The translations under genes were made by a program, and so were the position numbers. The notes below the pieces were generated by a model that was given only the letters and a program-made list of their open reading frames with translations, was not told the origin of the DNA and made no database searches. Source: Paludibacteraceae bacterium (lineage in GTDB: Bacteria > Bacteroidota > Bacteroidia > Bacteroidales > Paludibacteraceae). Taken from it: a DNA stretch of 6,867 nt. Positions 1 through 6,262 of this stretch are shown piece after piece. Location of the stretch: positions 1-6,867 of the forward strand of contig JAFZEQ010000022.1 of NCBI GenBank assembly GCA_017560605.1, in the 5' to 3' direction. The first letter of the stretch is position 1. Every line of letters begins with the position of its first letter.

Positions 1-347
<347 letters not shown>

Positions 348-350
348 TCA

Positions 351-502
351 CGTTATATGCGGCTGTGCCGCGTTATTTATGTTACATGCTACGCGTTACA
401 TGCGGCTCTTCCGCGTTATCTTTGCGATTAACGTCCGTAGGACATGTAACCTAACAACGTCGAAGACATGTAACGTCCTCTGGACTTGTAACGCAATTTT
501 GC
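351..502. repeat. Mini-hairpin array between groES and groEL
   Basis: A run of short perfect stems with mostly 3-nt loops, separated by near-constant linkers. Stems seen on the plus strand: GCGGC-tgt-GCCGC (359-371), GCGG-ctctt-CCGC (402-414), GTCC-gta-GGAC (433-443), GTC-gaa-GAC (459-467), GTCC-tct-GGAC (475-485) and GCAA-tt-TTGC (493-502). In the left half the linkers read GTTAT or GTTACAT; in the right half they read ATGTAAC, the reverse complement, so the whole block is also roughly self-complementary. The last stem abuts the groES stop codon. A sister array lies upstream of groES. In the groESL transcript it would form the intercistronic region. Whether it is a dispersed REP-like element or acts on mRNA processing or stability cannot be told from one window. 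Confidence 0.8.
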
Positions 503-775
503 TTACTTCAAAATTGCCAAAACATCGCTTTGGCGCATGATAAGGTACTTTTCGCCGTCGAACTCTAGTTCGGTGCCAGCATACTTGCCGTATAGTACGG
601 TATCGCCCTCAGATAGGAGCATTTTCTCGTCTTTTGTTCCCTCGCCGGTAGCGATTACCTCGCCACGGAGTGGTTTCTCTTTTGCGCTATCAGGGATGAT
701 GATACCGCCGATAGTTTTCTCTTCTGCTGCCATTGGTTTTACCAATACGCGGTCAGCTAATGGTTGAATCTTCAT
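503..775 (-). CDS. groES: 10 kDa co-chaperonin GroES
   Basis: The heptameric lid of the GroEL chamber, cytosolic. The 90-residue product is the usual full length. It starts [14 protein letters not shown], the canonical GroES N-terminal strand, followed by the mobile loop (about residues 17-32) with the hydrophobic GroEL-binding tripeptide in GGIIIP, then the conserved GEVIATGEG and the C-terminal [13 protein letters not shown] strand. The ATG at 775-773 is chosen by family alignment; it is preceded by an A-rich stretch rather than a Shine-Dalgarno. It is the first gene of a groES-groEL unit reading leftward. Its leader (776-990) is unusual in being almost wholly made of small hairpins. No CIRCE-type element (TTAGCACTC / GAGTGCTAA) is seen upstream, so regulation by HrcA is not supported here. 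Confidence 0.97.
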   Translation of the reverse strand: MKIQPLADRVLVKPMAAEEKTIGGIIIPDSAKEKPLRGEVIATGEGTKDEKMLLSEGDTVLYGKYAGTELEFDGEKYLIMRQSDVLAILK

Positions 776-802
776 AATATATTTTTTGTTCGTTAATACT
801 CA

Positions 803-983
803 CGTTATCTGTCGCAGAGCGACGTTTTATGCGACTTTGTCGCGTTACATGCTGCGCGTTACATGCGGCTTTGCCGCGTTATTTATGTTAACCTAACAAC
901 GTCGAAGACTTGTAACGTCCGAAGGATATGTAACGTCAAATACATGTAACGTCCCGACGGGACTCACAACGCAGCTCTGCTGC
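803..983. repeat. Mini-hairpin array in the groES leader
   Basis: Second copy of the array type found between groES and groEL. Stems on the plus strand: GTCGC-aga-GCGAC (811-823), GCGAC-ttt-GTCGC (831-843), GCGGC-ttt-GCCGC (865-877), GTC-gaa-GAC (901-909), GTCC-gaa-GGAt (917-927), GTCCC-gac-GGGAC (951-963) and GCAGC-tct-GCTGC (971-983). Linkers are GTTACAT-like left of about 880 and ATGTAAC-like right of it, with a turning point at TTATTTATGTTAAC. The left edge (TTTGTTCGTT..ACTCACGTTAT, from 785) matches the left edge of the other array (from 334), so the two are homologous or built to one plan. The stems differ by paired changes, which argues that the fold matters more than the sequence. Confidence 0.8.
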
Positions 984-990
984 ACAAAGA

Positions 991-1007
991 ACAAACTCCG
1001 TGCCAAA
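991..1007 (-). promoter_or_regulatory. Candidate sigma-54-type (-24/-12) promoter for groES-groEL
   Basis: Read on the minus strand from 1007 the sequence is TTTGGCACG-GAGT-TTGTT. The -24 element TGGCACG (1005-999) is a perfect match to the RpoN consensus. The -12 element is TTGT (994-991) where TTGC is expected, and the GG-to-G distance is the required 12 bp. Transcription would start near 979 and place the whole hairpin array in the groES 5' leader. The single mismatch falls in the important GC of the -12 box, so this is only a candidate. No convincing TAnnTTTG box for the primary sigma factor was seen on this strand close to groES. Confidence 0.4.
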
Positions 1008-1016
1008 GACCATATA

Positions 1017-1040
1017 TGACATAAGACTGACATTTTGGCA
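1017..1040. promoter_or_regulatory. TGACA-type short direct repeats upstream of groES
   Basis: On the plus strand TGACA occurs at 1017-1021 and again at 1028-1032 (11-bp spacing, one helical turn), followed by TGGCA at 1036-1040. The helical phasing and the position just upstream of the candidate groES promoter suggest a regulator-binding site. No regulator can be named from the sequence. Confidence 0.3.
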
Positions 1041-1057
1041 GAAAACAATTTGAACTT

Positions 1058-1096
1058 TTGAATTTTTAAATCCTTAAATTCTTGAATTTTTAAATC
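1058..1096. repeat. AT-rich direct repeat, 15 nt, two copies
   Basis: TTGAATTTTTAAATC is present exactly at 1058-1072 and 1082-1096, a 24-bp period, within an otherwise A/T-rich stretch. It lies directly upstream of the pfkB-family promoter -33 box and could act as an UP-like element, or be only low-complexity sequence. Confidence 0.5.
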
Positions 1097-1099
1097 TTC

Positions 1100-1130
1100 T
1101 TGCACATATCAAATTATTTGTGTAACTTTG
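1100..1130 (+). promoter_or_regulatory. Bacteroidota primary-sigma promoter of the sugar kinase gene
   Basis: A -7 box TAACTTTG (1123-1130) fits TAnnTTTG exactly, and a TTG (1100-1102) lies 20 nt upstream at the -33 position. The start of transcription is expected a few bases after 1130, giving a leader of about 20-25 nt before the ATG at 1158. This decides the translation start, because the TTG at 1128 lies inside the promoter box. Confidence 0.75.
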
Positions 1131-1157
1131 CGTCCTAAACCAAAAATCTTTACCTTT

Positions 1158-2039
1158 ATGAACAACAACTATGTCGTAGGATTCGGAGAAGTCATTTGGG
1201 ATTTTCTCATGAAAGAAGGAATGTATAAACTCGGCGGTGCGCCATTTAACTTTGCGTATCACACCAAGCAGTTTGGCCTTAACAGTCTAATTATTTCAGC
1301 TATTGGAAAGGACGATTTGGGTCGCAAGCTAGAACAAGCGATTCAAGAGAAACAACTACCCTATCAACTTGCGCATCTGCCACAAGAAACAGGGGTGGTG
1401 AATGTCATCAACACAGATGGTATTCCTCAATACGAGATTCTTGAGAACAAGGCTTGGGATTATATCCCTCTCTCGGAAGATGTGTTGCAAATTGCAGCTC
1501 AAACCCAAGCTATATGTTTTGGCTCATTGGCACAACGCAATTCTGTCACTCGCGCAACTCTCTATGCCTTTTTGGAGGCGATGCCCGCAGACGCACTACG
1601 CATTTTCGACATCAATCTACGCCAGAACTGGTATTCAGAAGAAATCATCACCACTTCGCTACAAAAAGCCAATATCGTAAAAATCAACGAAGAAGAATTG
1701 CACATCTTGCAGCAGATGTTCAACCATACGGATAGAAACAAGGAAAACAGTTGCCGTCAAATCATGCAAGCTTATGACTTAGACATGCTTATTCTTACTT
1801 GTGGAGCCGAGGGTAGTACTGTTTTTACACGAGATGAAATGTCCCATTTGCCTACTAATAAGGTTGTAGTAAAAGACACCGTCGGCGCAGGTGATAGTTT
1901 CACTGCTTCTTTTATCGCTTCTATCCTTCTTGGCAAGAGTTTGAGGGACGCCCACCGCATCGCGGTAAAAGTATCAGGCTATGTCTGCACCAAATCGGGT
2001 GCCACTCCAGTCATCCCTGAGGAACTGAAAGAGTTATAA
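1158..2039 (+). CDS. PfkB-family carbohydrate kinase, probably fructokinase
   Basis: ATP-dependent kinase of the ribokinase/PfkB fold that phosphorylates a sugar in the cytosol; fructose to fructose-6-phosphate is the likeliest reaction. The 293-residue product has the standard length. Visible signatures: the N-terminal strand VVGFGEVIWD (6-15), the substrate-side motif GGAPFNFAYH (26-35), AIGKDDLG, the central DINLRQNWY (151-159), and the C-terminal PfkB signature DTVGAGDSF (240-248) with the catalytic base Asp246 in the anion hole GAGD. The GGAPFN and DINLRQNWY motifs resemble fructokinases more than adenosine kinases or ribokinases, but the substrate is inferred. I start at ATG 1158 because the in-frame TTG at 1128 overlaps the promoter. 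It is transcribed alone, divergent from groES, and no sugar transporter or hydrolase is adjacent to refine the substrate. Confidence 0.9.
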   Translation: MNNNYVVGFGEVIWDFLMKEGMYKLGGAPFNFAYHTKQFGLNSLIISAIGKDDLGRKLEQAIQEKQLPYQLAHLPQETGVVNVINTDGIPQYEILENKAWDYIPLSEDVLQIAAQTQAICFGSLAQRNSVTRATLYAFLEAMPADALRIFDINLRQNWYSEEIITTSLQKANIVKINEEELHILQQMFNHTDRNKENSCRQIMQAYDLDMLILTCGAEGSTVFTRDEMSHLPTNKVVVKDTVGAGDSFTASFIASILLGKSLRDAHRIAVKVSGYVCTKSGATPVIPEELKEL

Positions 2040-2046
2040 TCATCCC

Positions 2047-2072
2047 CCTGTCAATTACGGGTTCTTGACGGG
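2047..2072 (+). terminator. Possible terminator hairpin after the sugar kinase gene
   Basis: CCTGTCAA (2047-2054) pairs with TTGACGGG (2065-2072) with one G-U pair and a 10-nt loop, 8 bp after the stop codon. There is no real T-run behind it (TTCATATG), so it is at best a weak intrinsic terminator. Confidence 0.35.
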
Positions 2073-2090
2073 TTCATATGCTACCTTCAC

Positions 2091-2123
2091 TATGTGATTA
2101 GTATGAGATTAGTATGTGATTCA
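2091..2123. repeat. Tandem triplet of an 11-bp unit
   Basis: Three consecutive 11-bp units: TATGTGATTAG (2091-2101), TATGAGATTAG (2102-2112) and TATGTGATTCA (2113-2123). Units of one helical turn put each copy on the same DNA face, as in protein-binding arrays. No function is known to me. Confidence 0.65.
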
Positions 2124-2180
2124 TATCTCTTGCTTATGCAATTGATCCCTTATGATGCTTACCCGACGTCAGTTATGCTA

Positions 2181-2240
2181 TCGCAGTTCCGTCTGCGAGA
2201 ATTCCTCTAACCACTAAACAGTAGGCACTTTGTGCCGTCC
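2181..2240. repeat. Two small hairpins including a GGCAC-ttt-GTGCC element
   Basis: TCGCAG-ttccgt-CTGCGA (2181-2198) is a perfect 6-bp hairpin. GGCAC-ttt-GTGCC (2224-2236), followed by GTCC, forms an 18-nt word (2223-2240) that recurs with one base changed at 2775-2792, at the end of the BspA-like gene. The size, 3-nt loop and palindromic stem recall the groESL arrays. Confidence 0.55.
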
Positions 2241-2307
2241 CCAAGGATATGCATAGATAAGCATGGGATGGTAACGGAGAAGATTATACTTTGTGCAACT
2301 GCGATTT

Positions 2308-2376
2308 CTGCGAAAAGTGCGCAAACCAATCCTAAAAACCTAGATACCAATTTCGCACTTTTCGCAGTTTGCGCAC
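2308..2376. repeat. Overlapping perfect inverted repeats (14 bp and 10 bp)
   Basis: CTGCGAAAAGTGCG (2308-2321) is the exact reverse complement of 2354-2367. In addition GTGCGCAAAC (2317-2326) is the exact reverse complement of 2367-2376. The two pairings share bases and exclude each other, so the region can form two alternative hairpins. There is no T-run after either, so it is not an ordinary terminator. It lies in the gene-free stretch 2040-2791, where no open frame has family-like content. Confidence 0.7.
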
Positions 2377-2461
2377 TATCATATAAGAATGGTGCGTCGT
2401 ATATAACTTGCTCTTACTCATCACTTATCACTCATAGTTCATAGTTATTCAATGAAGTCTC

Positions 2462-2506
2462 ACGGACTTTCTGCGGACAAATCTAAGAGTCATACAAAAA
2501 GTCCGT
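2462..2506. repeat. Inverted repeat ACGGACTTT / AAAGTCCGT
   Basis: A perfect 9-bp inverted repeat (2462-2470 with 2498-2506) separated by 27 nt, in the gene-free stretch. The loop also contains GGAC (2475-2478), which could pair with the GTCC of the right arm. Function unknown. Confidence 0.5.
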
Positions 2507-2574
2507 AGAAATCCTTTGCGAAAATCTTTCTCCCTGAAAATCAATGTACATATTCTTTGAATATAGAATGATAG

Positions 2575-2626
2575 TATTGAGGTTATCGAGGTTTTATAGA
2601 ATTTCAAAACCTCGAAACCCTCAATA
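2575..2626. repeat. Long imperfect inverted repeat, 21-bp arms
   Basis: The 21-nt arm at 2575-2595 pairs with 2606-2626 at 19 of 21 positions around a 10-nt loop. A shifted alternative also exists: TGAGGTTAT (2578-2586) is the exact complement of ATAACCTCA (2624-2632). The arms are built of GAGGTT-type words. It is far stronger than chance for a random 52-mer. No T-run follows, and it is about 70 bp from the next terminator. Confidence 0.7.
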
Positions 2627-2696
2627 ACCTCACTTACATTTTGCCACTTCCGCCACATGTCGTTTTCTTAATTATAGGTTAACTATCCTTTAACAA

Positions 2697-2724
2697 CAAG
2701 CGTGGACATCTCTGCCCACGCTTG
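2697..2724 (-). terminator. Terminator downstream of the BspA-like gene
   Basis: CAAGCGTGG (2697-2705) and CCACGCTTG (2716-2724) form a perfect 9-bp stem with a 10-nt loop. On the minus strand it is followed by TTGTTAAA, a modest T-rich tail, whereas the plus-strand side has none. It lies about 70 bp past the stop codon of the 1010-residue gene, in the right orientation for it. Confidence 0.7.
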
Positions 2725-2774
2725 CTATTCTCATGCCTATAGCCAATCGCCCATAGCCCATTAGGGCGTCCCAT

Positions 2775-2792
2775 AGGCACTTCGTGCCGTCC
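2775..2792. repeat. GGCAC-ttc-GTGCC mini-hairpin touching the BspA-like stop codon
   Basis: GGCAC (2776-2780) and GTGCC (2784-2788) form a 5-bp stem with a 3-nt loop. The 18-nt word differs by one base from that at 2223-2240. It is flanked by CCCATAG / CCTATAG words repeated four times between about 2737 and 2796. The last of these supplies the gene's stop codon (TAG on the minus strand at 2794-2792). Confidence 0.55.
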
Positions 2793-5700
2793 TATAGCGC
2801 AGCACCTTGCGCGTTGTAAGTCTTTCCATCGCGGATGATCAACAGCTGACCGTTGCGAAGGAGTTTTTGCACATTGGTTGTTGATTTAATATTATCCATA
2901 TCGGTTGTCACATCGCTCATTGTTGTAAACTCACCCTCATAAGACTGGATAGTTTGGTTATTAGAGTCTTTCACATCCAGATTGTAACCATATTTAGTGC
3001 CTTCCTTTAATCCTGTTACGGTGAAGCGATAACCATTAGCAGCAGCTTCTGCGTATTGTGCTGGATGATTACCCTCGCGACCAGGAGCAAAGGCGATGCT
3101 CACAAGTTGACCATTGTTATTGAAAGTCAATGTGCAGAACACCTCACCATCTTTTGTGATCACGATGCTATAGGTGTCAGCTTCATCCTCGGTTGGCCAA
3201 GTGATGGTCACGTCGTTAGAACCTGGGGTGACTGAAACATCATCGCCACCTGTTTCGTCTGATTCTGCACCGATACACTCAATAAACTTAAATTCACCCC
3301 ATACCACATCCAATACGTAATCTCGTTGGTTCTCGCATGGAACATACAAATAGACATTGTAGTTAGCAAATGATGACTCTTCTGCAAATGGAGGGTAAGA
3401 TGCAAAGACGTATACGTCGTAGAGGCGTTTGCACTCTGCAAAAGCATTTGCAGCGATATTCTCCATGCCATAACCCAAGCTTACTTTACCCAAACGAACA
3501 CATCCCTCAAAGGCAGAAGTACCGATGCTAGTGGTAGTGTTAGAAGTAGTAACCTCAGTTATTTGCTCTTGGAACAACAACCATGGTTGGGTTGATTTGG
3601 TGTAATCATACATATCACCCGATCCTGTGATGGAAATCTTCTTGCAATCCTCATCATAAGCCCAATACAAGTTATCACCACATTGACCAGAATAAGACAC
3701 GGCAAACTCTGCGGTCAATATCGTATCTTGTGTTAAGACAAGGGTACGTGGGTTGTCGGTATTACCATCGCTCCATTGAGTAAAGTGGTACCTATAAATA
3801 GGTGTGGCTGTGATGGTAACTTGATCCAAGTACTCTGCACTGTCTGGTGCACTGACAGAACCCATTTGATTATCCCAATAGGTAGTAATCGTGTAGATAT
3901 TCTTATCAAATTCGGCAATATAAGTCGTATCTCCTGTCACTTGTACTGTACGTGGATTGTCTATATTTCCGTCATTCCATTGCGTGAAGTGATAACCATA
4001 GTTGGCGGTAGCAGAGATGGTTGTGTATTCCAGATAATTGACTGTCGTATCGCCTTGTGTTGTACCACGCTCCGTGTGAGAGGAAGTAGTAGTAATGCTG
4101 TATTGATTAATTGCAAACTCTGCAGTTAGAATAGTATCTTGTGTAAGTTCTAAAGTACGAGGGTTGTCGGTAATACCATCGCTCCATTGAACAAAGTGGA
4201 AGCCATAGTTAGGGGTAGCAGAGATTTGAGCACCTTCGCATTTATTGTAATCCACCTGGGAAGTACCCATAATGCTATCGTTTACACCAACTGCAATAGA
4301 ATACTCAGCTACTCCTTGGATATTGGTAAACGCTTTCCAACCTTTTGCTGATTGATACGCAGATACAGTACCACATCGCACATATACAGATATTTGCGTT
4401 GATACATTATAGAAAGCATTAGATCCTAATGTAGGTGGTACTTCTGCTAAAGAAGTGATGGAAGTTAAACTAGAGCAATTCTCGAACGCACTACCTCCAA
4501 TACTCGTTACGCTATTAGGGATGGTAATAGAAGTCAAACTTTCACATCTAGAGAACGCATAATCTCCAATCTTCGTTACGCTGTTAGGGATGGTAACAGA
4601 GGTCAAACCAGAGCAATTATAGAACGCATGATTTCCAACACGCGTTACGCTATTAGGGATTGTGATTGAAGTCAAACTTGTGCAAGAATTGAACGCAGAA
4701 CTTCTAATCATTGTTACACTATTAGGGATAGTAACAGAAGTCAAACCAGAGCAATACTCGAACGCATAATATCCAATACTCGTTACGCTATTAGGTATAG
4801 TGATCGAAGTCAAACCAGAGCAACCAGCGAACGCCTTATCTTCAATACTCGTTACGCTATTAGGGATGATAGTATTCTGACAACCAACAATCAATGTATT
4901 AGTTGCTGTTTCAATAATAGCATTGCAGTTTTCGCGGCTATCATATGTCGAATTAGCGTCTTCTACTATAATAGAAGTCAAACCAGAGCACCACTCGAAC
5001 GCACCATATCCAATACTCGTTACACTATTAGGGATAGTAATAGAAGTCAAACCAGAGCAATAATAGAACGCATAATCTTCAATACTCTTTACACTATTAG
5101 GGATGGTAACAGAGGTCAAACCAGAGCAAATATAGAACGCTGCATTTCCAATACTAGTTACGCTATTAGGGATGGTCACAGATTTCAAGGAAGAGCAACC
5201 GCCGAACGCATACTCTCCAATGCTCGTTACGCTATTAGGGATAGTTGTGTTTTGACAACCTATAATCAATGTGTTCGTAGCTGTTTCGATAATGGCATTG
5301 CAATTATCGCGGCTGTCGTATTTAGCATTGCCTTGTTCGACAACAACAGAAGTCAAACCAGAGCAACCAAGGAACGCCCACTCTCCAATACTCGTTACGC
5401 TATTAGGGATAATGATGGAAGTCAAACCAGAGCAATAAGCGAATGCCCTATATCCAATACTCGTTACGCTATTAGGGATAGTGATAGAAGTCAAACTAGA
5501 GCAACCATCGAACGTAGCCCGTCCAATCTCTGTCACGCTGTTTGGGATGGTGATAGAGGTCAAACTAGAGCAACCAACGAACGCATAATTTCCAATACTC
5601 GTTACGCTGTAGGTCGTGCCATTGTAGGTAACGGTTTTGGGGATAGTGACGGAGCCGGAGTATTCGTTGTCGTATGAATAATCTTCCGAACCACGGAAGG

Positions 5701-5824
5701 TCACCTCTACTTCATTGGTTTTGTCTGTGAGGATGTTGTAATAGATACCATTAACTTCGAAATCCTCTGCCCAGAGGGCGGTGGTTGCCACGAGGGCAAG
5801 GAAAAGTGTAAAAAGTTTTTTCAC
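2792..5824 (-). CDS. Secreted BspA-like leucine-rich-repeat protein with InlB B repeats and sorting tail
   Basis: A large exported, probably surface-attached protein of 1010 residues; the BspA-like family is linked to adhesion, but the ligand here is unknown. Domain order: signal peptide [19 protein letters not shown] (cleavage near 19/20); entry segment 20-72; 14 BspA-type LRRs (73-460), each of 23 residues of the form [23 protein letters not shown]; two of these (160-197, 285-322) carry a longer insert with [14 protein letters not shown]; three InlB-type B repeats with QW(S/N)DG..DNPRT (about 508-571, 575-640, 643-708); a degenerate LRR patch (769-850); an Fn3-like beta domain (862-969); and a tail (975-1010) with [18 protein letters not shown], resembling a type IX secretion C-terminal signal. 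The start is GTG at 5824-5822; an in-frame TAA four codons upstream excludes an earlier start and there is no Shine-Dalgarno. No clear promoter was found directly upstream. Confidence 0.92.
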   Translation of the reverse strand: MKKLFTLFLALVATTALWAEDFEVNGIYYNILTDKTNEVEVTFRGSEDYSYDNEYSGSVTIPKTVTYNGTTYSVTSIGNYAFVGCSSLTSITIPNSVTEIGRATFDGCSSLTSITIPNSVTSIGYRAFAYCSGLTSIIIPNSVTSIGEWAFLGCSGLTSVVVEQGNAKYDSRDNCNAIIETATNTLIIGCQNTTIPNSVTSIGEYAFGGCSSLKSVTIPNSVTSIGNAAFYICSGLTSVTIPNSVKSIEDYAFYYCSGLTSITIPNSVTSIGYGAFEWCSGLTSIIVEDANSTYDSRENCNAIIETATNTLIVGCQNTIIPNSVTSIEDKAFAGCSGLTSITIPNSVTSIGYYAFEYCSGLTSVTIPNSVTMIRSSAFNSCTSLTSITIPNSVTRVGNHAFYNCSGLTSVTIPNSVTKIGDYAFSRCESLTSITIPNSVTSIGGSAFENCSSLTSITSLAEVPPTLGSNAFYNVSTQISVYVRCGTVSAYQSAKGWKAFTNIQGVAEYSIAVGVNDSIMGTSQVDYNKCEGAQISATPNYGFHFVQWSDGITDNPRTLELTQDTILTAEFAINQYSITTTSSHTERGTTQGDTTVNYLEYTTISATANYGYHFTQWNDGNIDNPRTVQVTGDTTYIAEFDKNIYTITTYWDNQMGSVSAPDSAEYLDQVTITATPIYRYHFTQWSDGNTDNPRTLVLTQDTILTAEFAVSYSGQCGDNLYWAYDEDCKKISITGSGDMYDYTKSTQPWLLFQEQITEVTTSNTTTSIGTSAFEGCVRLGKVSLGYGMENIAANAFAECKRLYDVYVFASYPPFAEESSFANYNVYLYVPCENQRDYVLDVVWGEFKFIECIGAESDETGGDDVSVTPGSNDVTITWPTEDEADTYSIVITKDGEVFCTLTFNNNGQLVSIAFAPGREGNHPAQYAEAAANGYRFTVTGLKEGTKYGYNLDVKDSNNQTIQSYEGEFTTMSDVTTDMDNIKSTTNVQKLLRNGQLLIIRDGKTYNAQGAAL
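3701..4303 (-). repeat. Three coding InlB-type B repeats
   Basis: Three modules of about 65-70 codons within the BspA-like gene, each with a Y(G/R)(F/Y)HF(V/T)QW(S/N)DG core, a DNPRT(L/V) strand and an (L/I)AEF end. Such beta-grasp-like repeats serve as stalks in surface proteins of many bacteria. Confidence 0.8.
4445..5608 (-). repeat. Coding array of 14 BspA-type LRRs (69-bp period)
   Basis: Fourteen units of 23 codons, with strong nucleotide similarity (words such as ACTCGTTACGCTATTAGGGA recur on the plus strand). Units 4 and 8 are extended by about 33 codons (5234-5347 and 4859-4972) and split the array into blocks of 4, 4 and 6. The similarity of neighbouring units makes expansion, contraction or gene conversion likely. 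Confidence 0.88.
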
Positions 5825-5874
5825 TATCTTAATTAGTTATTAATATTAGTCTCGTCCTGAAATATGATACACAC

Positions 5875-5920
5875 AAAAAGCGCAGACCTCGTGTTGCTAT
5901 TCGCTAAACGAGGCCTTCGC
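5875..5920 (-). terminator. Intrinsic terminator of the candidate small RNA
   Basis: On the minus strand the 13-nt arm at 5920-5908 pairs with 5892-5880 (one mismatch, one G-U) around a 15-nt loop. T5 (5879-5875) follows directly. It lies 51 bp before the GTG of the BspA-like gene, so it either ends an independent RNA or attenuates a long leader. Confidence 0.75.
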
Positions 5921-6187
5921 ATTGCCCTTAGAGTCAAATAAACAACAGGAAACCTACGCTGATATGACAACACACTACACCTATTACAAGCATAGTATGG
6001 ATATAGTCATACCCATAGGCATTTACTGTTAACTTTGATTTCGACTCTAATAAACAGAAAGTTGCGAAGTTTCGTTTAGCCAAACACAAAGCGTCAATAA
6101 ACGCTAGTTAATATGTCCGAAACCTACCCATAAAGGAACTCGCAAAACGCTTTTCGCGGGACATGCTCCCTCCAGCGTAGGATTCGC
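5875..6187 (-). ncRNA. Candidate structured small RNA (Bacteroidales-1 / 6S-like candidate)
   Basis: A protein-free stretch of about 310 nt bounded by its own strong promoter (6191-6222) and an intrinsic terminator (5875-5920), both on the minus strand. The 5' end pairs with a distant segment: CCUACGCUG (6181-6173) with CAGCGUAGG (5961-5953), extended by GAA/UUC after a U-U mismatch. Inside are local hairpins: GGGA/UCCC (6158-6170), a CGC..AAAA/UUUU..GCG stem (6141-6158), AGCGU/ACGCU (6090-6105) and a 9-bp stem with a 4-nt loop (5996-6017). UUAGAGUC (6050-6043) can also pair with GACUCUAA (5935-5928) across the closing stem. The set of Bacteroidota promoter, long closing helix and terminator is how the Bacteroidales-1 RNA motif has been described, and that motif has been suggested to be a 6S counterpart. 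The family call is from memory and unverified; it could instead be a long bspA-type leader with an attenuator. Confidence 0.6.
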
Positions 6188-6190
6188 CTG

Positions 6191-6222
6191 CAAAATTACA
6201 AATTATTTTTCATTCTTGCAAA
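6191..6222 (-). promoter_or_regulatory. Bacteroidota primary-sigma promoter of the candidate small RNA
   Basis: Minus strand: TTTG (6222-6219), 20-nt spacer, TAATTTTG (6198-6191). Both boxes match the consensus TTTG / TAnnTTTG exactly and the spacing is right. This is the best promoter in the window. It starts right behind the T-run of the upstream terminator. Confidence 0.8.
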
Positions 6223-6223
6223 T

Positions 6224-6256
6224 AAAAAAGCCACTTATGTCAAAAACATAAATGGC
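6224..6256 (-). terminator. Second terminator behind the esterase gene
   Basis: On the minus strand GCCATTTATGT (6256-6246) pairs with ACATAAGTGGC (6240-6230), 11 bp with one wobble pair and a 5-nt loop, followed by T6 (6229-6224). Its stem sequence is related to that of the first terminator. Confidence 0.85.
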
Positions 6257-6262
6257 AATGTT

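Noticed and set aside
351..983. CRISPR array around groES
   Set aside because: Units are 15-25 nt with changing stems and no constant direct repeat or spacers; no cas genes.
776..1060. CIRCE/HrcA operator upstream of groES
   Set aside because: No TTAGCACTC-N9-GAGTGCTAA-like inverted repeat could be found.
893..1262. Short minus-strand frames in the groES/kinase divergent region
   Set aside because: The Lys-rich KIQEFKDLKIQ-type sequence simply translates the AT-rich direct repeat, and one frame runs into the kinase gene; no start context or homology.
2232..2658. Small frames in the gene-free stretch (plus 2232-2444, minus 2449-2658)
   Set aside because: They run through the inverted repeats, show no recognisable domain, signal peptide or promoter, and read as low-information translations of repeats.
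3208..4129. Frames on either strand inside the BspA-like gene
   Set aside because: They overlap a 1010-codon gene with clear domains in another frame; no independent support.
4445..5608. CRISPR-like regular repeats
   Set aside because: The 69-bp units are translated as LRRs with conserved residues and have no unique spacers of constant size.
5252..5677. 141-codon plus-strand frame with RSQTRA.. repeats
   Set aside because: It is the antisense shadow of the LRR-coding array; its periodicity comes from the 69-bp repeat.
5875..6190. tmRNA or RNase P RNA
   Set aside because: No tRNA-like 3' end or tag frame for tmRNA and no GAGGAAAGTCC / ACAGAAA-type RNase P core was seen.
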